Assembly (NCBI RefSeq): GCF_019969685.1
Contig: NZ_JAHXYZ010000001.1
Span: 1 to 64,000, forward strand
Length of the DNA stretch: 64,000 bases
From: Microbacterium sp. EST19A
Lineage (GTDB): Bacteria; Actinomycetota; Actinomycetes; Actinomycetales; Microbacteriaceae
Direction of reading: 5' to 3'
A model generated the notes under the pieces. That model was not told the origin of the DNA, ran no database searches, and worked only from the letters and a program-made list of their open reading frames with translations. A program made the position numbers and the translations under genes. Positions 46,720 to 56,989 of this stretch are shown piece after piece; position 1 is the stretch's first letter; each line of letters begins with the position of its first letter.

Positions 46720-47352
46720 TCAGCGGGATTCGCCCTCGGCGAGCCGGCGACCCCTGGAGTCGCGCTTCTCGTGCGCGGTTCCGACCAGGATGCTGCGCAC
46801 GTACAGAAGATTCGTGATCACGTGGAGCACGACGCCGATTCCCACGATCGCGAGGGCGCCGAGCCGCAGGACATCGCTGGCGGGGGCGAAGGTCTCGACG
46901 GCCAGGACCGCGGGAAGACCCAGCATGAGCAATCCGGTGCGGATGCGTCCCAGCCAGCGGACCGGGAAGAGGCCGGACTTCCCGATGAGAATCGTCAAGC
47001 CGAGCACCACGTCGGCGGCGACCACGGCCACCGCCATCCAGATCGGGAGCAATCCCGCAACGACCATCGAACCGGCCACGATGATCTGGCTGATGCGGTC
47101 GGCGATCGGGTCGAGCGCCTTGCCGATCTCGCTGACCTGGTTGAACCGGCGCGCCACCCATCCGTCCACCCAGTCGGTCGCGCCGAGCACGACCAGCACG
47201 ACCAGCGCCCAGAACGGGGAATCCCAGACGAGCAGGAGCACGACGAACAGCGGTGCGAACACCACGAGCCTCAGGACCGTGATGGCGTTCGGAACGGTGA
47301 GCCATCTGTCGCCGTCGCGCCGGTCGACGGGCGTGTTCAGCGGTCCGCTCAT
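46720..47352 (-). CDS. CDP-alcohol phosphatidyltransferase (PgsA-like)
   Basis: 210 aa membrane enzyme. The motif DWVDGWVARRFN, then GKALDPIAD gives the complete D-G-x2-A-R-x8-G-x3-D-x3-D site. The alcohol acceptor (glycerol-3-phosphate or another) is not predictable. The start MSGPLNTP is preceded by GGAGGAAG; the longer upstream frame is rejected. Confidence 0.88.
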   Translation of the reverse strand: MSGPLNTPVDRRDGDRWLTVPNAITVLRLVVFAPLFVVLLLVWDSPFWALVVLVVLGATDWVDGWVARRFNQVSEIGKALDPIADRISQIIVAGSMVVAGLLPIWMAVAVVAADVVLGLTILIGKSGLFPVRWLGRIRTGLLMLGLPAVLAVETFAPASDVLRLGALAIVGIGVVLHVITNLLYVRSILVGTAHEKRDSRGRRLAEGESR

Positions 47353-47464
47353 GATTCTTCCTCCAGGTCCCGCGTCGCCTGGATCATATCCGGGGTTCGG
47401 CCGAGCGATGAGCATCGGCGCGCATGTGCCCCGGATCTCCGGGGGAACTCCCGCACACAGACAG

Positions 47465-47537
47465 AGCCGACTACGGGACTCGAACCCGTAACCCCCGTAT
47501 TACAAGTACGGTGCGCTACCAATTGCGCCAAGTCGGC
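47465..47537 (-). tRNA. tRNA-Thr (anticodon TGT)
   Basis: 73-nt cloverleaf: acceptor GCCGACT/AGTCGGC perfect, anticodon stem CCGTA/TACGG with CTTGTAA loop, T-arm CGGGTTCGAGTCCCG. CCA is not encoded. It decodes ACA. Confidence 0.95.
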
Positions 47538-47578
47538 GGATGCCACCAGCTTACCGATGGCATCGTCCCCCCTACGAA

Positions 47579-48532
47579 CTACGGGGTAGGCGTCGCGGTG
47601 GGGCTGGCGGTCGGCGACGGCGTCTCGTTCGACTCCTGCGAGGCGTCGTTGTCGACGGTGAGCACGAACTGCGAGAACTCCTGCGGGTCGTCGAGCGCAC
47701 CCACGTACGCCTCGCCGTTCGCGACGATCATCGGCGCCGACGACAGCACCAGGTCGTCCGATCCGGCGAGCGGACCGTCGAGCGCGCGCGTCGTCGCCTC
47801 CTTCGCCCAGGTGACGAAGTCGCCGTTCTCGATGCAGGAGCGCACGGCCTTTGCGTTGTCCACGCCGACGGCTGCGGCGGCATCGGCCAGCTGCGCGTCG
47901 GAGAGACCGTCGCTGCCGACCTTGGGCTGGTTCTCGAGCAGATCGTGGTTGAACGCGTAGAACTTCTCCGGCGAGTGCGTCGCGACGCATGCGGCCGCGG
48001 CCGCTGCACGGAGCGAGTACTTGGTGCCGTTCGAGCTCGCGGTCAGCAGGGCGACCGGGTGGTAGCTCACCGACACCGCGCCTTCGCTGATCCAGCTCGC
48101 CAGCTGACGCGAGTTCGCGCGCTCGAACTCTCCGGCGTCGGGCGACAGGTAGTCGACGTAGACGTGGATCTCGACGCGCTCGGGCGTTGTCGGCTGCGGC
48201 GTCGGGGTCTCGGTCGCGCCGGCTTCGGAGGGCTCGGGGCTCGGAGTCGTCAGCGCGTCACCGGATGCGGCGATGGCGGCGATGTCGTTCACGACGACAC
48301 CATCGGACTCCATCCCCGTCGGGGTGAGCTGCGGCTTGGAGACCTGCGCGGAGACGGCGAGCGTGACCGCTGTGCCGATCGCACCGACCGCGACGACCGC
48401 GACGGCGCCGATGATGATCCGTCGCATGAGTCGCGCCCGGGACTGCTGGGCGTGCACCTGCTGGGCCTTCTCCCGCACGGCCTCGCGGGAATTGCGAGGC
48501 GTGGGGACGTTCGGCGTTTCGTCGCTCGACAT
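47579..48532 (-). CDS. DsbA-like membrane-anchored protein lacking CxxC
   Basis: 317 aa. Basic cytoplasmic N-terminus, one membrane helix (about 37-60), a Pro/Thr-rich linker, then a thioredoxin/DsbA-type domain (about 118-295; HVYVDYLSPDAGEFERAN ... GVDNAKAVRSCIENGDF ... APMIVANGEAYVG), and a short Pro/Thr tail. The position normally occupied by CPxC reads S130-P-D-A133, so it cannot act as a thiol oxidase or reductase. The fold and the cis-proline region (SSAPMIV) are kept. A binding or chaperone role is possible. Start with AGAGGAA upstream. Confidence 0.82.
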   Translation of the reverse strand: MSSDETPNVPTPRNSREAVREKAQQVHAQQSRARLMRRIIIGAVAVVAVGAIGTAVTLAVSAQVSKPQLTPTGMESDGVVVNDIAAIAASGDALTTPSPEPSEAGATETPTPQPTTPERVEIHVYVDYLSPDAGEFERANSRQLASWISEGAVSVSYHPVALLTASSNGTKYSLRAAAAAACVATHSPEKFYAFNHDLLENQPKVGSDGLSDAQLADAAAAVGVDNAKAVRSCIENGDFVTWAKEATTRALDGPLAGSDDLVLSSAPMIVANGEAYVGALDDPQEFSQFVLTVDNDASQESNETPSPTASPTATPTP

Positions 48533-48676
48533 CGTTCCTCTTGAAAGTCTGAGGGGGTCCGGGTTGGCCCCGACCATCGCTCGGGGCGACGATCGCCGCG
48601 ATGCGCGGCCAAGTTCGATGTTAACCAGCCAGGCTGAGAAATACCCAGGTGCCGCGGTTCGTGTCATACTGATCCC

Positions 48677-48711
48677 GACCCAAAGACGGGTCATGGCGGT
48701 TCATTCCGCCA
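48677..48711. promoter_or_regulatory. Two adjacent inverted repeats upstream of ugpC
   Basis: GACCC-AAAGAC-GGGTC (48677-48692) and TGGCGG-TTCATT-CCGCCA (48694-48711) lie between a CATACT -10-like box (48665-48670) and the ugpC start. They could be leader hairpins or operator sites. The 230-bp gap holds nothing else recognisable. Confidence 0.4.
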
Positions 48712-48764
48712 CTTCCATCACTACGGATCGTCCGGCACGTACCTGCCGGTGAGGAGAAACAACA

Positions 48765-49871
<1,107 letters not shown>

Positions 49872-49882
49872 TTCCACGAGAT

Positions 49883-49917
49883 GCGGCGCGGGTCGACCTT
49901 CGGGTCGCCCGCGCCGC
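49883..49917 (+). terminator. Intrinsic terminator after ugpC
   Basis: Stem GCGGCGCGGG with CGACC, capped by a TTCG tetraloop, then the full complement and TTCTGCTTT. Confidence 0.85.
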
Positions 49918-49950
49918 TTCTGCTTTCCCGCCGACTTCCCCTGGAGCGCC

Positions 49951-51255
49951 ATGCAGGATTCCCTCCGCATCACCGCCAGCAAGGTCGACCCCGGACTGCT
50001 GTCCCTCCCCTGGTCGACGACGCTGGCGAAGTGGCCGTCCGAGCACATCGTGTCACTTCCGAAGGGTCTCTCCCGCCATCTGGTGCGCTTCGCCGACCTG
50101 TCGGGACGCGTCATCGCCGTGAAGGAGACGACCGCCGAGATGGCGCAGCGGGAGTACGACATGCTCGGCAACCTGGCGCGCCTCGACGTTCCCTGCGTCG
50201 ATCGAGTGGCCGTGATCGCGGGACGGACGGATGCCGGGGGCGAACCGCTGCCCGCCGCGCTCGTCACCTCGCACCTGCGCTTCTCGATGCCGTACCGCGC
50301 CCTGTTCACCCGGGTGCTGCGCCCCGACACGGCCACCCGCCTGGTCGACGCCCTCGCGCTGCTGCTGGTGCGACTGCACAACGTCGGCTTCTACTGGGGC
50401 GATGTGTCGCTCTCGAACACGCTCTTCCGCCGCGACGCCGGCGCCTTCGCCGCCTACCTGGTCGATGCCGAGACCGGTGAGCTGCACGAGGAGGGGCTGA
50501 CCGACGGTCAGCGCGCCTACGACCTCGACCTCGCCCGCACGAACATCGCCGGCGAGATCATGGACCTCGCCGCCGGCGGACGACTGGAGCACGGTGTGGA
50601 TGCCGTGGCCATCGCCGACGGCATCGTGTCGTCCTACCGCTCGCTGTGGGCGGAGCTGACCGCGCAGGAATCGTTCTCGACCGCGGAGACCTGGCGCATC
50701 ACCGAGCGGGTCGAGCGCCTGAACGCCCTCGGGTTCGACATCGACGAGATGTCGATGTCGACCACCGCTGACGGCACGGAGGTGGAGATCCAGCCGAAGG
50801 TCGTCGACGCAGGTCACCACCAGCGCCGCCTCATCCGTCTCACCGGACTCGACGTCGAGGAGAACCAGGCGCGTCGCCTGCTCAACGACCTCGACGAGTT
50901 CCGCGCCCGGTCGAACAAGCAGTGGGCCGACGAGGAGATGTACGCGCACGAGTGGCTGACGCGCGTCTTCGAGCCCGTCGTGCGGGCCATCCCCTACGAG
51001 CTGCGCGCGAAGCTCGAGCCGGCCGAGGTGTTCCACCAGGTGCTCGAGCACCGCTGGTACCTGTCGCAGGCTCAGGGCCGCTCCGTGCCCCTCGCCGAGG
51101 TGCTGACGAGCTACATCAACGAGGTGCTGCGTCACCGACGCGACGAGGCCACGATCATGGGGCCACCCACCGAGACCATGAGCCTGCCGGTCATCACCGG
51201 CAATCTGTCGCTCGCCGACGACGAGGACGAGGTCGACTGGCGCGACCTGGTCTGA
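49951..51255 (+). CDS. DUF4032 protein with kinase-like N-terminal domain
   Basis: 434 aa. Residues 40-200 resemble a lipopolysaccharide-kinase/InaA-like fold (VIAVKETTAEMAQREYDML with a Lys; LHNVGFYWGDVSLSNTL resembling the catalytic loop with Asp; YLVDAETGE as the metal loop). The C-terminal half is DUF4032. It is commonly found beside UgpC/MsiK in this family; substrate unknown. Confidence 0.82.
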   Translation: MQDSLRITASKVDPGLLSLPWSTTLAKWPSEHIVSLPKGLSRHLVRFADLSGRVIAVKETTAEMAQREYDMLGNLARLDVPCVDRVAVIAGRTDAGGEPLPAALVTSHLRFSMPYRALFTRVLRPDTATRLVDALALLLVRLHNVGFYWGDVSLSNTLFRRDAGAFAAYLVDAETGELHEEGLTDGQRAYDLDLARTNIAGEIMDLAAGGRLEHGVDAVAIADGIVSSYRSLWAELTAQESFSTAETWRITERVERLNALGFDIDEMSMSTTADGTEVEIQPKVVDAGHHQRRLIRLTGLDVEENQARRLLNDLDEFRARSNKQWADEEMYAHEWLTRVFEPVVRAIPYELRAKLEPAEVFHQVLEHRWYLSQAQGRSVPLAEVLTSYINEVLRHRRDEATIMGPPTETMSLPVITGNLSLADDEDEVDWRDLV

Positions 51256-51267
51256 CCTCCGCCGGCC

Positions 51268-51909
51268 TCAGCGGCCGACGGTGAACCGCTCGCGGTGGTG
51301 GTTGCCCTTTTCGATCTCGTCGACCATGGCGACCGCGAAGTCGGCGCCCGAGATCCACGACTTCCCGTCGGCATCCCGCACGACCACGTCGCCGCCGTCG
51401 CGATAGTGCCCGGTGCGCTCACCCTCGGCCCAGGGACCGAACTCCTCCGCCGGGTGCACGAAGAACCAGTCGAGACCGGCATCCGTGCCCTCCAGGAACG
51501 CGAGCGAGTCGATGCCGACCTGCGCTTCGGCCTTGTACTCCTCGGGGAAGTCCTGGTCGAACAGCCGGGGGCCGCCCGGGGCCGCGAGGCTGCCACCGGC
51601 ACCGCCGATCACGCCGAGCCGGGTCTCGGTGCCGGTGAGCGCCGTGGCGACGCTCTTCAGCGCGCCGAGAACCTTGTCTTCCATGTCGCCGCGCGGAGAC
51701 AGCGCCCAGACCACGGCATCCGCGCCGTCGAAGGTCGCCGCGACCGATTCGCCGTCGAGCACCGACCGCTGCACGTACGCGGCACCCGCCACCGGGTCGG
51801 CGGGCTCGGAGCGCGAGACCGCGATCACGGCGTGCCCGCGGGCCACGGCTTCCGCGACGATGTGCCGGCCGGCATAGCCGGTGCCCCCGAGGACCGTGAT
51901 GCGAGCCAT
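51268..51909 (-). CDS. NAD(P)-binding oxidoreductase (NmrA/YwnB-like)
   Basis: 213 aa with an atypical short-chain reductase fold: ITVLGGTGYAGRHIV for NAD(P), DAVVWALSPRGD, and GVIGGAGGSL. Its SD AGGAGG overlaps the region just after the rlmB stop, so it is the last gene of the cysS-rlmB unit. Redox or regulatory role unknown. Confidence 0.85.
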   Translation of the reverse strand: MARITVLGGTGYAGRHIVAEAVARGHAVIAVSRSEPADPVAGAAYVQRSVLDGESVAATFDGADAVVWALSPRGDMEDKVLGALKSVATALTGTETRLGVIGGAGGSLAAPGGPRLFDQDFPEEYKAEAQVGIDSLAFLEGTDAGLDWFFVHPAEEFGPWAEGERTGHYRDGGDVVVRDADGKSWISGADFAVAMVDEIEKGNHHRERFTVGR

Positions 51910-51919
51910 GTGCGTCCTC

Positions 51920-52933
51920 CTAGGACTTCTTCTTCGAGCCGCGGACGGTCGCGACCTGGTACAGCGCGACGGAGGTCGCGATGCCGGCGTTCAGCGACTC
52001 GGTGGATGCGGAGATCGGGATCGAGACGATCTGGTCGCAGGTCTCGCGCACCAGGCGCGAGAGGCCCTTGCCCTCGGAGCCCGCGACGATGACGACGGGA
52101 CGGTCGGCCAGCTGCAGGTCGGGCAGCGAGACGTCGCCGTCGCCGGCGAGCCCGAGGATGAACACACCCTGCTTCTTGAACTCCTTGAGCTGCGTGGTGA
52201 GGTTCGTCGCGAGGGCGACCGGCGTGCGCGCGACCGCACCGGCGCTCGTCTTCCACACCGCGGAGTTGACGCCGGCCGAGCGGCGCTGCGGCAGGATGAC
52301 GCCGTGCGCGCCGAAAGCGGCGGCCGACCGGATGACGGCCCCGAGGTTGCGCGGATCGGTGATGCCGTCGAGGGCGACGAACAGCGGCACCTGGCCGCGA
52401 TCGATCGCCTGCTCGAGCAGATCCTGCGGGTGCGCGTACTCGTACGGCGGCACCTTGATCGCGACGCCCTGGTGCACACCGTCGAAGCCGGCCATGCGGT
52501 CGAGCTCCTGGCGGGTGACCTCCATCACCGGGATGCCGCGGTGAGTCGCGATCGACAGCATCTCCTTGACGCGGTCGTCCATCTCGACCCGCTGCGCGAT
52601 GTGGAAGGCGGTCGCCGGGATCTTGGCGCGGAGCGCCTCGAGCACCGAGTTGCGGCCGGTGACCGTCTCAGCCTCGGAGGTGTTGTCCTTCGCCCGCGCG
52701 GAGCGGTTCGGGTTGCCACCCGACGCCTGGCGCTGGTTCGGCTTGCCCTTGCCGCCGGATGCCGCGTAGCGCTCGGCTGCGGCCTTGCGCTTGCCGGCGG
52801 GGTGCCAGGCGCGGTCCTCGGCCTTCGGCGTCGGCCCGCGGCCCTCGAGGGCCTTGCGTCCGAGTCCGCCGGTGCCCTTGGTCGGGCCCTTCTTGTTTCC
52901 CTTGTTCGCGCCGGGGCGCTGTGGCTTAGCCAT
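51920..52933 (-). CDS. rlmB: 23S rRNA (guanosine-2'-O)-methyltransferase, RlmB type
   Basis: 337 aa. A basic disordered N-terminal tail (1-85) precedes a substrate-binding domain and a SpoU knot with motif 1 ITDPRNLGAVIRSA, motif 2 VAGSEGKGL and motif 3 STESLNAGIATSVALY. It methylates G2251 in the peptidyl-transferase loop. The start MAKPQRPG overlaps the cysS stop by 8 bp, a conserved cysS-rlmB pairing. Confidence 0.92.
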   Translation of the reverse strand: MAKPQRPGANKGNKKGPTKGTGGLGRKALEGRGPTPKAEDRAWHPAGKRKAAAERYAASGGKGKPNQRQASGGNPNRSARAKDNTSEAETVTGRNSVLEALRAKIPATAFHIAQRVEMDDRVKEMLSIATHRGIPVMEVTRQELDRMAGFDGVHQGVAIKVPPYEYAHPQDLLEQAIDRGQVPLFVALDGITDPRNLGAVIRSAAAFGAHGVILPQRRSAGVNSAVWKTSAGAVARTPVALATNLTTQLKEFKKQGVFILGLAGDGDVSLPDLQLADRPVVIVAGSEGKGLSRLVRETCDQIVSIPISASTESLNAGIATSVALYQVATVRGSKKKS

Positions 52934-54335
52934 CGATACTCCAATGAGTTCCGGCCGGAGAGTCCTCCAGCGTGATTCCTGCGGCGGCGATCGCGTCACG
53001 GATGCGATCCGCCGCCGCCCAGTCCTTGTCAGCCCGCGCCTGGGCGCGCTGAGTGATCATCGTCTGGATGAGAGAGTCCAGAGCGGACGCCTCGGCAGAG
53101 CTGTCGTTCGTGCGCCATTCGGGGGCGTGAGGATTCACGCCGAGGACACCCGTCATCTGAATGACGTCCATCACGTCCTGCTTGGCTTCGTCGTACTTGC
53201 CCGCATCGAGGAGCGCGTTCCCGGAGCGGATGCTGCTGTGGATCACGGCGAGAGCTCGCGGGACGCCGAGGTCATCGTTCATCGCCTCCCAGAACTCGGT
53301 CGGCAGCCCTTCCTTGGCCTGTCCCCAGCCCGGCTTCGCGAGGCGCTGACCGCGTTCCAGGAAGGTGCGGATGCGCCCGAGCGCCGCCTCCGCCTCGGCC
53401 CACGACGACTCCGTGAGGTCCAGACTCGACCGATAGTGGGCGGCCGCGAGGGCATACCGCACGACGAGCGGATCATGCTCGGCCAGGACATCGGCGGCGA
53501 GCGTGAAGTTGCCGAGCGACTTGGACATCTTCTGTCCGCCGACGGTCACCAGTCCGTTGTGCACCCAGTAGCGCGCGAAGGCGTCGCCGGCCGCGGTCGA
53601 CTGCGCGAGCTCGTTCTCATGGTGCGGGAAACGGAGATCGAGTCCCCCGCCGTGGATGTCGAACTCCGCACCGAGATAGCGCTTGGACATCGCCGAGCAT
53701 TCGATATGCCACCCCGGGCGTCCTGCGCCCCAAGGCGACGCCCAGGTCGCGTCGGCAGGCTCCTCGGGCTTCGCGCCCTTCCAGAGGGCGAAGTCCTGCG
53801 GGTTGCGCTTGCCTCGCGGATCGGCGTCCTCCGCCGCCTCCATCGCGTCGATGGACTGGTGCGTGAGCGCGCCGTACTCCGACCACGAGCGCACATCGAA
53901 GTAGACGTCGCCCGAGCGGTCGGGTGCGACGTACGCGTGCCCCCGCTCGATGAGCGTGGTGATGAGCTCCTGCATCTGTGGGACGGATGCCGTCGCCCGC
54001 GGCTCGTAGGTCGGCGCGAGGATTCCGACGCCGGCATACGCGGCCGTGAACTCCTGCTCCATCCGGTAGGCCAGAGCCCACCACGGCTCGGCATCCGTCG
54101 CGTTGGCGAGGACCTTGTCATCGATATCGGTGACGTTGCGCACGAAGGTCACCCGGCCGTACCGGTGCGTGAGCCAGCGGCGCAGCAGGTCGAAGCTCAG
54201 GGCCGCCCGGACGTGTCCGATGTGCGGGCCGGACTGCACCGTCGGTCCGCAGACGTACATCGTGACGTTCTCGGGGTCGAGAGGCACGAAGTCGCGCAGT
54301 TCCGCAGCGCGGGTGTCATAGAGGCGGAGTGTCAC
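52926..54335 (-). CDS. cysS: Cysteinyl-tRNA synthetase
   Basis: 469 aa class I synthetase: [13 protein letters not shown] (HIGH motif, zinc Cys), GWHIECSAM (zinc ligands), KMSKSLGNF (KMSKS). Starts at GTG with TAGGCT six bases upstream (leaderless). Mycothiol-type MshC homologues are shorter and lack the C-terminal DALR domain present here, so this is the tRNA synthetase. Confidence 0.96.
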   Translation of the reverse strand: MTLRLYDTRAAELRDFVPLDPENVTMYVCGPTVQSGPHIGHVRAALSFDLLRRWLTHRYGRVTFVRNVTDIDDKVLANATDAEPWWALAYRMEQEFTAAYAGVGILAPTYEPRATASVPQMQELITTLIERGHAYVAPDRSGDVYFDVRSWSEYGALTHQSIDAMEAAEDADPRGKRNPQDFALWKGAKPEEPADATWASPWGAGRPGWHIECSAMSKRYLGAEFDIHGGGLDLRFPHHENELAQSTAAGDAFARYWVHNGLVTVGGQKMSKSLGNFTLAADVLAEHDPLVVRYALAAAHYRSSLDLTESSWAEAEAALGRIRTFLERGQRLAKPGWGQAKEGLPTEFWEAMNDDLGVPRALAVIHSSIRSGNALLDAGKYDEAKQDVMDVIQMTGVLGVNPHAPEWRTNDSSAEASALDSLIQTMITQRAQARADKDWAAADRIRDAIAAAGITLEDSPAGTHWSIDG

Positions 54336-54379
54336 CGCTCAAGCCTACTCGGGCACGGCTGAACGCCCGCCGCCCAGCC

Positions 54380-54461
54380 ACGTTTCGCGGACGATGTGAC
54401 GAATCGCGGACGGATCGAGGGAAAGGATCCGCGAAACGTCACACTCTCCGCGAAACGTCGG
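54380..54461. repeat. Four copies of a TGTGACGTTTCGCGGA-like element in inverted pairs
   Basis: Plus-strand copies at about 54377-54391 (ACGTTTCGCGGA) and 54395-54410 (TGTGACGAATCGCGGA); minus-strand copies at 54443-54428 (exact 16-mer) and 54461-54447 (GACGTTTCGCGGA). The last two run into the end of ispDF, the final codons of which are built from the repeat. The block can fold into a hairpin between cysS and ispDF. Confidence 0.6.
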
Positions 54462-55671
54462 GGACGACGAGGGCGATCGCCGTGACGGAGATGCCTTCCC
54501 CGCGCCCAGGGAACCCGAGCCCATCCGTCGTCGTGGCCGTCACTGTCACCGGAGCACCTCCGAGGGCTGCGGACAGCACCGCCTCGGCCTCGGCCCGGCG
54601 GCCGCTGAATCGCGGCCGGTTCCCCTGGAACTGCGCCGAGACGTTGCCGATCACATAGCCGGCCTCCGCCAGCAGCTCGTGGGTGCGGGCGAGGAAGACG
54701 TCGGCGTGCGCGCCGGCGTACTCCGGATGCGCGGTGCCGAAGTGCTCTCCGATGTCGCCGAGGCCCGCAGCGCCGAGCAGCGCGTCGACGATCGCATGCG
54801 CGACCGCGTCGCCGTCGGAGTGCCCGGACAGCGGCTGCTCCCCCGGCCACTCCAGCCCGGCGAGCCACAGGTCGCCCTCGCCGCCGAAGGCGTGCACATC
54901 CGTTCCGAGGCCGACACGAGGCAGGCCGATGACGGAGGGCCGCCGTGCGGACGTCGCGACAGCCGGACCCGCGGCTGCCGCCAGCAGGTGGCGTGCGCGC
55001 TCGAGGTCGGCGGGCGTCGTGATCTTGAACGCGAGCTCGGAACCGTCGACATGACGCACGGGATGCCCGGAAGCTGCGAACAGCGCCGCGTCGTCGGTGT
55101 ACTCGATGCCGGAGGCGAACGCCGCCGCATACGCCTTCTCGAGGAGAGCCCGGGGGAATCCCTGCGGAGTCTGCGCCGCCGCGAGCTCCGCGCGGTCCAC
55201 GGGTCCGACGACTGCATCGGCCTCGACCCGCTTGAGGGTGTCGACCACAGGAAGAGCCGGGATGACGCCGGTCTCGGTCGTCACGGCGGCGACGACGGCG
55301 TCGATCTGAGTCGGCGGCGTGAGCGCGCGGGCGGCGTCGTGCACGAGCACGGTCGTCACGTCGCCCCACAGCGCAGCGAGTCCGGCGGCGACCGACTGCT
55401 GGCGGGTCGAGCCCCCGGTGACGACGCGGCCGAGATCGCGGCGGTCGCCCGCGGCCGCTTCGAGCTCGGCCTCCGCGTCGCCCTCGTGCCCGGCGGGTGC
55501 GACGACAATCACCTGGGCAGGCGCCGCGGCGAAGACGCCGTCGAGCGCATGCCGGAGGATCGAGTGCACGTCGATGCCGACCAGCGCCTTCGGCGCCCCG
55601 GCGTCCAGACGGGTGCCGGAGCCCGCAGCGACGACGATGATCGCGGTGTCGGGAACGGGGAGCAGAGTCAC
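54439..55671 (-). CDS. ispDF: Bifunctional IspD/IspF enzyme of the MEP pathway
   Basis: 410 aa fusion. IspD (1-230): [17 protein letters not shown] nucleotide-binding loop, VHDAARAL. IspF (250-410): [28 protein letters not shown] (zinc), [14 protein letters not shown]. They catalyse the third and fifth steps of IPP/DMAPP synthesis, which feeds the carotenoid operon in this window. GTG start with TAGCGT six bases upstream. The last residues lie in the repeat block. Confidence 0.95.
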   Translation of the reverse strand: MTLLPVPDTAIIVVAAGSGTRLDAGAPKALVGIDVHSILRHALDGVFAAAPAQVIVVAPAGHEGDAEAELEAAAGDRRDLGRVVTGGSTRQQSVAAGLAALWGDVTTVLVHDAARALTPPTQIDAVVAAVTTETGVIPALPVVDTLKRVEADAVVGPVDRAELAAAQTPQGFPRALLEKAYAAAFASGIEYTDDAALFAASGHPVRHVDGSELAFKITTPADLERARHLLAAAAGPAVATSARRPSVIGLPRVGLGTDVHAFGGEGDLWLAGLEWPGEQPLSGHSDGDAVAHAIVDALLGAAGLGDIGEHFGTAHPEYAGAHADVFLARTHELLAEAGYVIGNVSAQFQGNRPRFSGRRAEAEAVLSAALGGAPVTVTATTTDGLGFPGRGEGISVTAIALVVPDVSRRV

Positions 55672-55700
55672 CGTCTCACGCTACCGCGTGGGCGGGGACG

Positions 55701-55739
55701 ACGAAGGGGCGGATGCGAGCCGCATCCGCCCCTTTCGTG
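55701..55739. terminator. Terminator between carD and ispDF
   Basis: A near-perfect 17-bp stem (ACGAAGGGGCGGATGCG and complement) just after the carD stop, GC-rich with a T-poor tail. Confidence 0.65.
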
Positions 55740-55747
55740 AAAAGCAC

Positions 55748-56230
55748 TCAGGACGCGAGGACCTCGTCGAGCAGAGCGCCCGCCTTGTCTTCGTCGGTCT
55801 TCTCCGCGAGCGCGAGCTCCGAGATGAGGATCTGACGCGCCTTGGCCAGCATCCGCTTCTCTCCTGCGGAGAGGCCACGGTCCTGATCACGACGCCACAG
55901 GTCGCGGACGACCTCGCTCACCTTGATCACATCGCCGGAGGCGAGCTTCTCGAGGTTCGCCTTGTAACGACGCGACCAGTTGGTCGGCTCCTCCGTGAAC
56001 GGCGCGCGCAGCACCTCGAACACGTGGTCGAGGCCCTCCTTGCCGATCACGTCGCGAACGCCGACGAGGTCGACATTCTCAGCCGGGACCTCGATGATGA
56101 GATCACCCTGCGTGACGTTGAGCTTCAGATATTTCTTCGCCTCACCCTTGATGATGCGTTCCTTGACCTCGATGATGGTCGCGGCGCCATGGTGCGGATA
56201 GACGACTGTCTCGCCAACCTCAAAAAGCAT
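55748..56230 (-). CDS. carD: CarD-family RNA polymerase-binding regulator
   Basis: 160 aa. N-terminal RNAP-interacting Tudor-like domain ([17 protein letters not shown]) and C-terminal helical DNA-binding domain with the conserved Trp ([10 protein letters not shown]). CarD stabilises open complexes, especially at rRNA promoters. It is found directly upstream of ispD in most Actinobacteria, as here. The start MLFEVG has AAAGGA upstream. Confidence 0.94.
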   Translation of the reverse strand: MLFEVGETVVYPHHGAATIIEVKERIIKGEAKKYLKLNVTQGDLIIEVPAENVDLVGVRDVIGKEGLDHVFEVLRAPFTEEPTNWSRRYKANLEKLASGDVIKVSEVVRDLWRRDQDRGLSAGEKRMLAKARQILISELALAEKTDEDKAGALLDEVLAS

Positions 56231-56366
56231 AAAAACGTGTCCTTTCGGCAACCTCAAGGATACCACAGGGAATATGCGCTAAGGTTCGCGCCTCAGCCGC
56301 TCGGAGGCCGTCGCCGCTTACCCGTAGAATGGTTGGCGGATACCCCGCCGGACCTCAGGAGGACCC

Positions 56367-56906
56367 GTGAAATCGCGCCTTGTTGCGTCTGCCGCCCTCA
56401 GCGCGCTCGTTCTGCTCGGTGCGACCGGGTGCACGTTCATCACCCCGCAGTCGACGCAGATCGAGTACCCCGCGTCCGACGGCGTGAACGTCTCCGACGC
56501 CGACGGTCCGCTCGACGTCCGCAACGCGTTCATCGTCGCCACGGAGGACGGCTCGGTGGGCAACTTCATCGCCGCGATCGTGAACCCGACCGACGAGAAG
56601 GCCACCCTCACCATCACGCTTGTGGGGATCGATCCGTTCACGGTCACCGTTCCGGCCGGCGAGACCGTGAGCCTCGGAGCCAACGCCGACCCGCTGCGTG
56701 TCGTCGACCTCGACACGAAGCCGGGCGCGACCATCGAGGTGCACTTCCAGTCGGGCGATTCCACCGGCGTCAAGACCGAGGTGCCCGTCCTCGACGGCTC
56801 CCTTCCCTACTACGCGGACCTTGTCCCCGACGTCAGCGAGCGCGCATCGCAGCCGACTCCGGAGCCGACGCCGACCGACACCGCCGCACCCGCACCCGCG
56901 GAGTGA
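56367..56906 (+). CDS. Conserved lipoprotein
   Basis: 179 aa. Signal peptide with lipobox LGATGC (Cys22), a beta-rich domain (about 30-150), and a Pro/Thr/Ala-rich tail. A similar lipoprotein gene lies divergent from carD in other Actinobacteria. The fold resembles copper-chaperone-like immunoglobulin domains, but I see no clear His/Met metal site. Function unknown. Confidence 0.8.
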   Translation: MKSRLVASAALSALVLLGATGCTFITPQSTQIEYPASDGVNVSDADGPLDVRNAFIVATEDGSVGNFIAAIVNPTDEKATLTITLVGIDPFTVTVPAGETVSLGANADPLRVVDLDTKPGATIEVHFQSGDSTGVKTEVPVLDGSLPYYADLVPDVSERASQPTPEPTPTDTAAPAPAE

Positions 56907-56927
56907 TCCGTCGCTGACGGAGACGCA

Positions 56928-56965
56928 GAGAGAGGCCGGTACCCCTGGGGGTGCCGGCCTCTCTC
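56928..56965. terminator. Bidirectional terminator
   Basis: Stem GAGAGAGGCCGG and exact complement with a GTACCCC-type loop region, between the lipoprotein gene and the convergent regX3. Confidence 0.8.
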
Positions 56966-56989
56966 GTCGTGCTGCGGGTCCGCTCGGGC

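Noticed and set aside
54336..54438. A tRNA or small RNA in the cysS-ispDF gap
   Set aside because: The pairing potential comes from the short repeats; no cloverleaf or known RNA motif.
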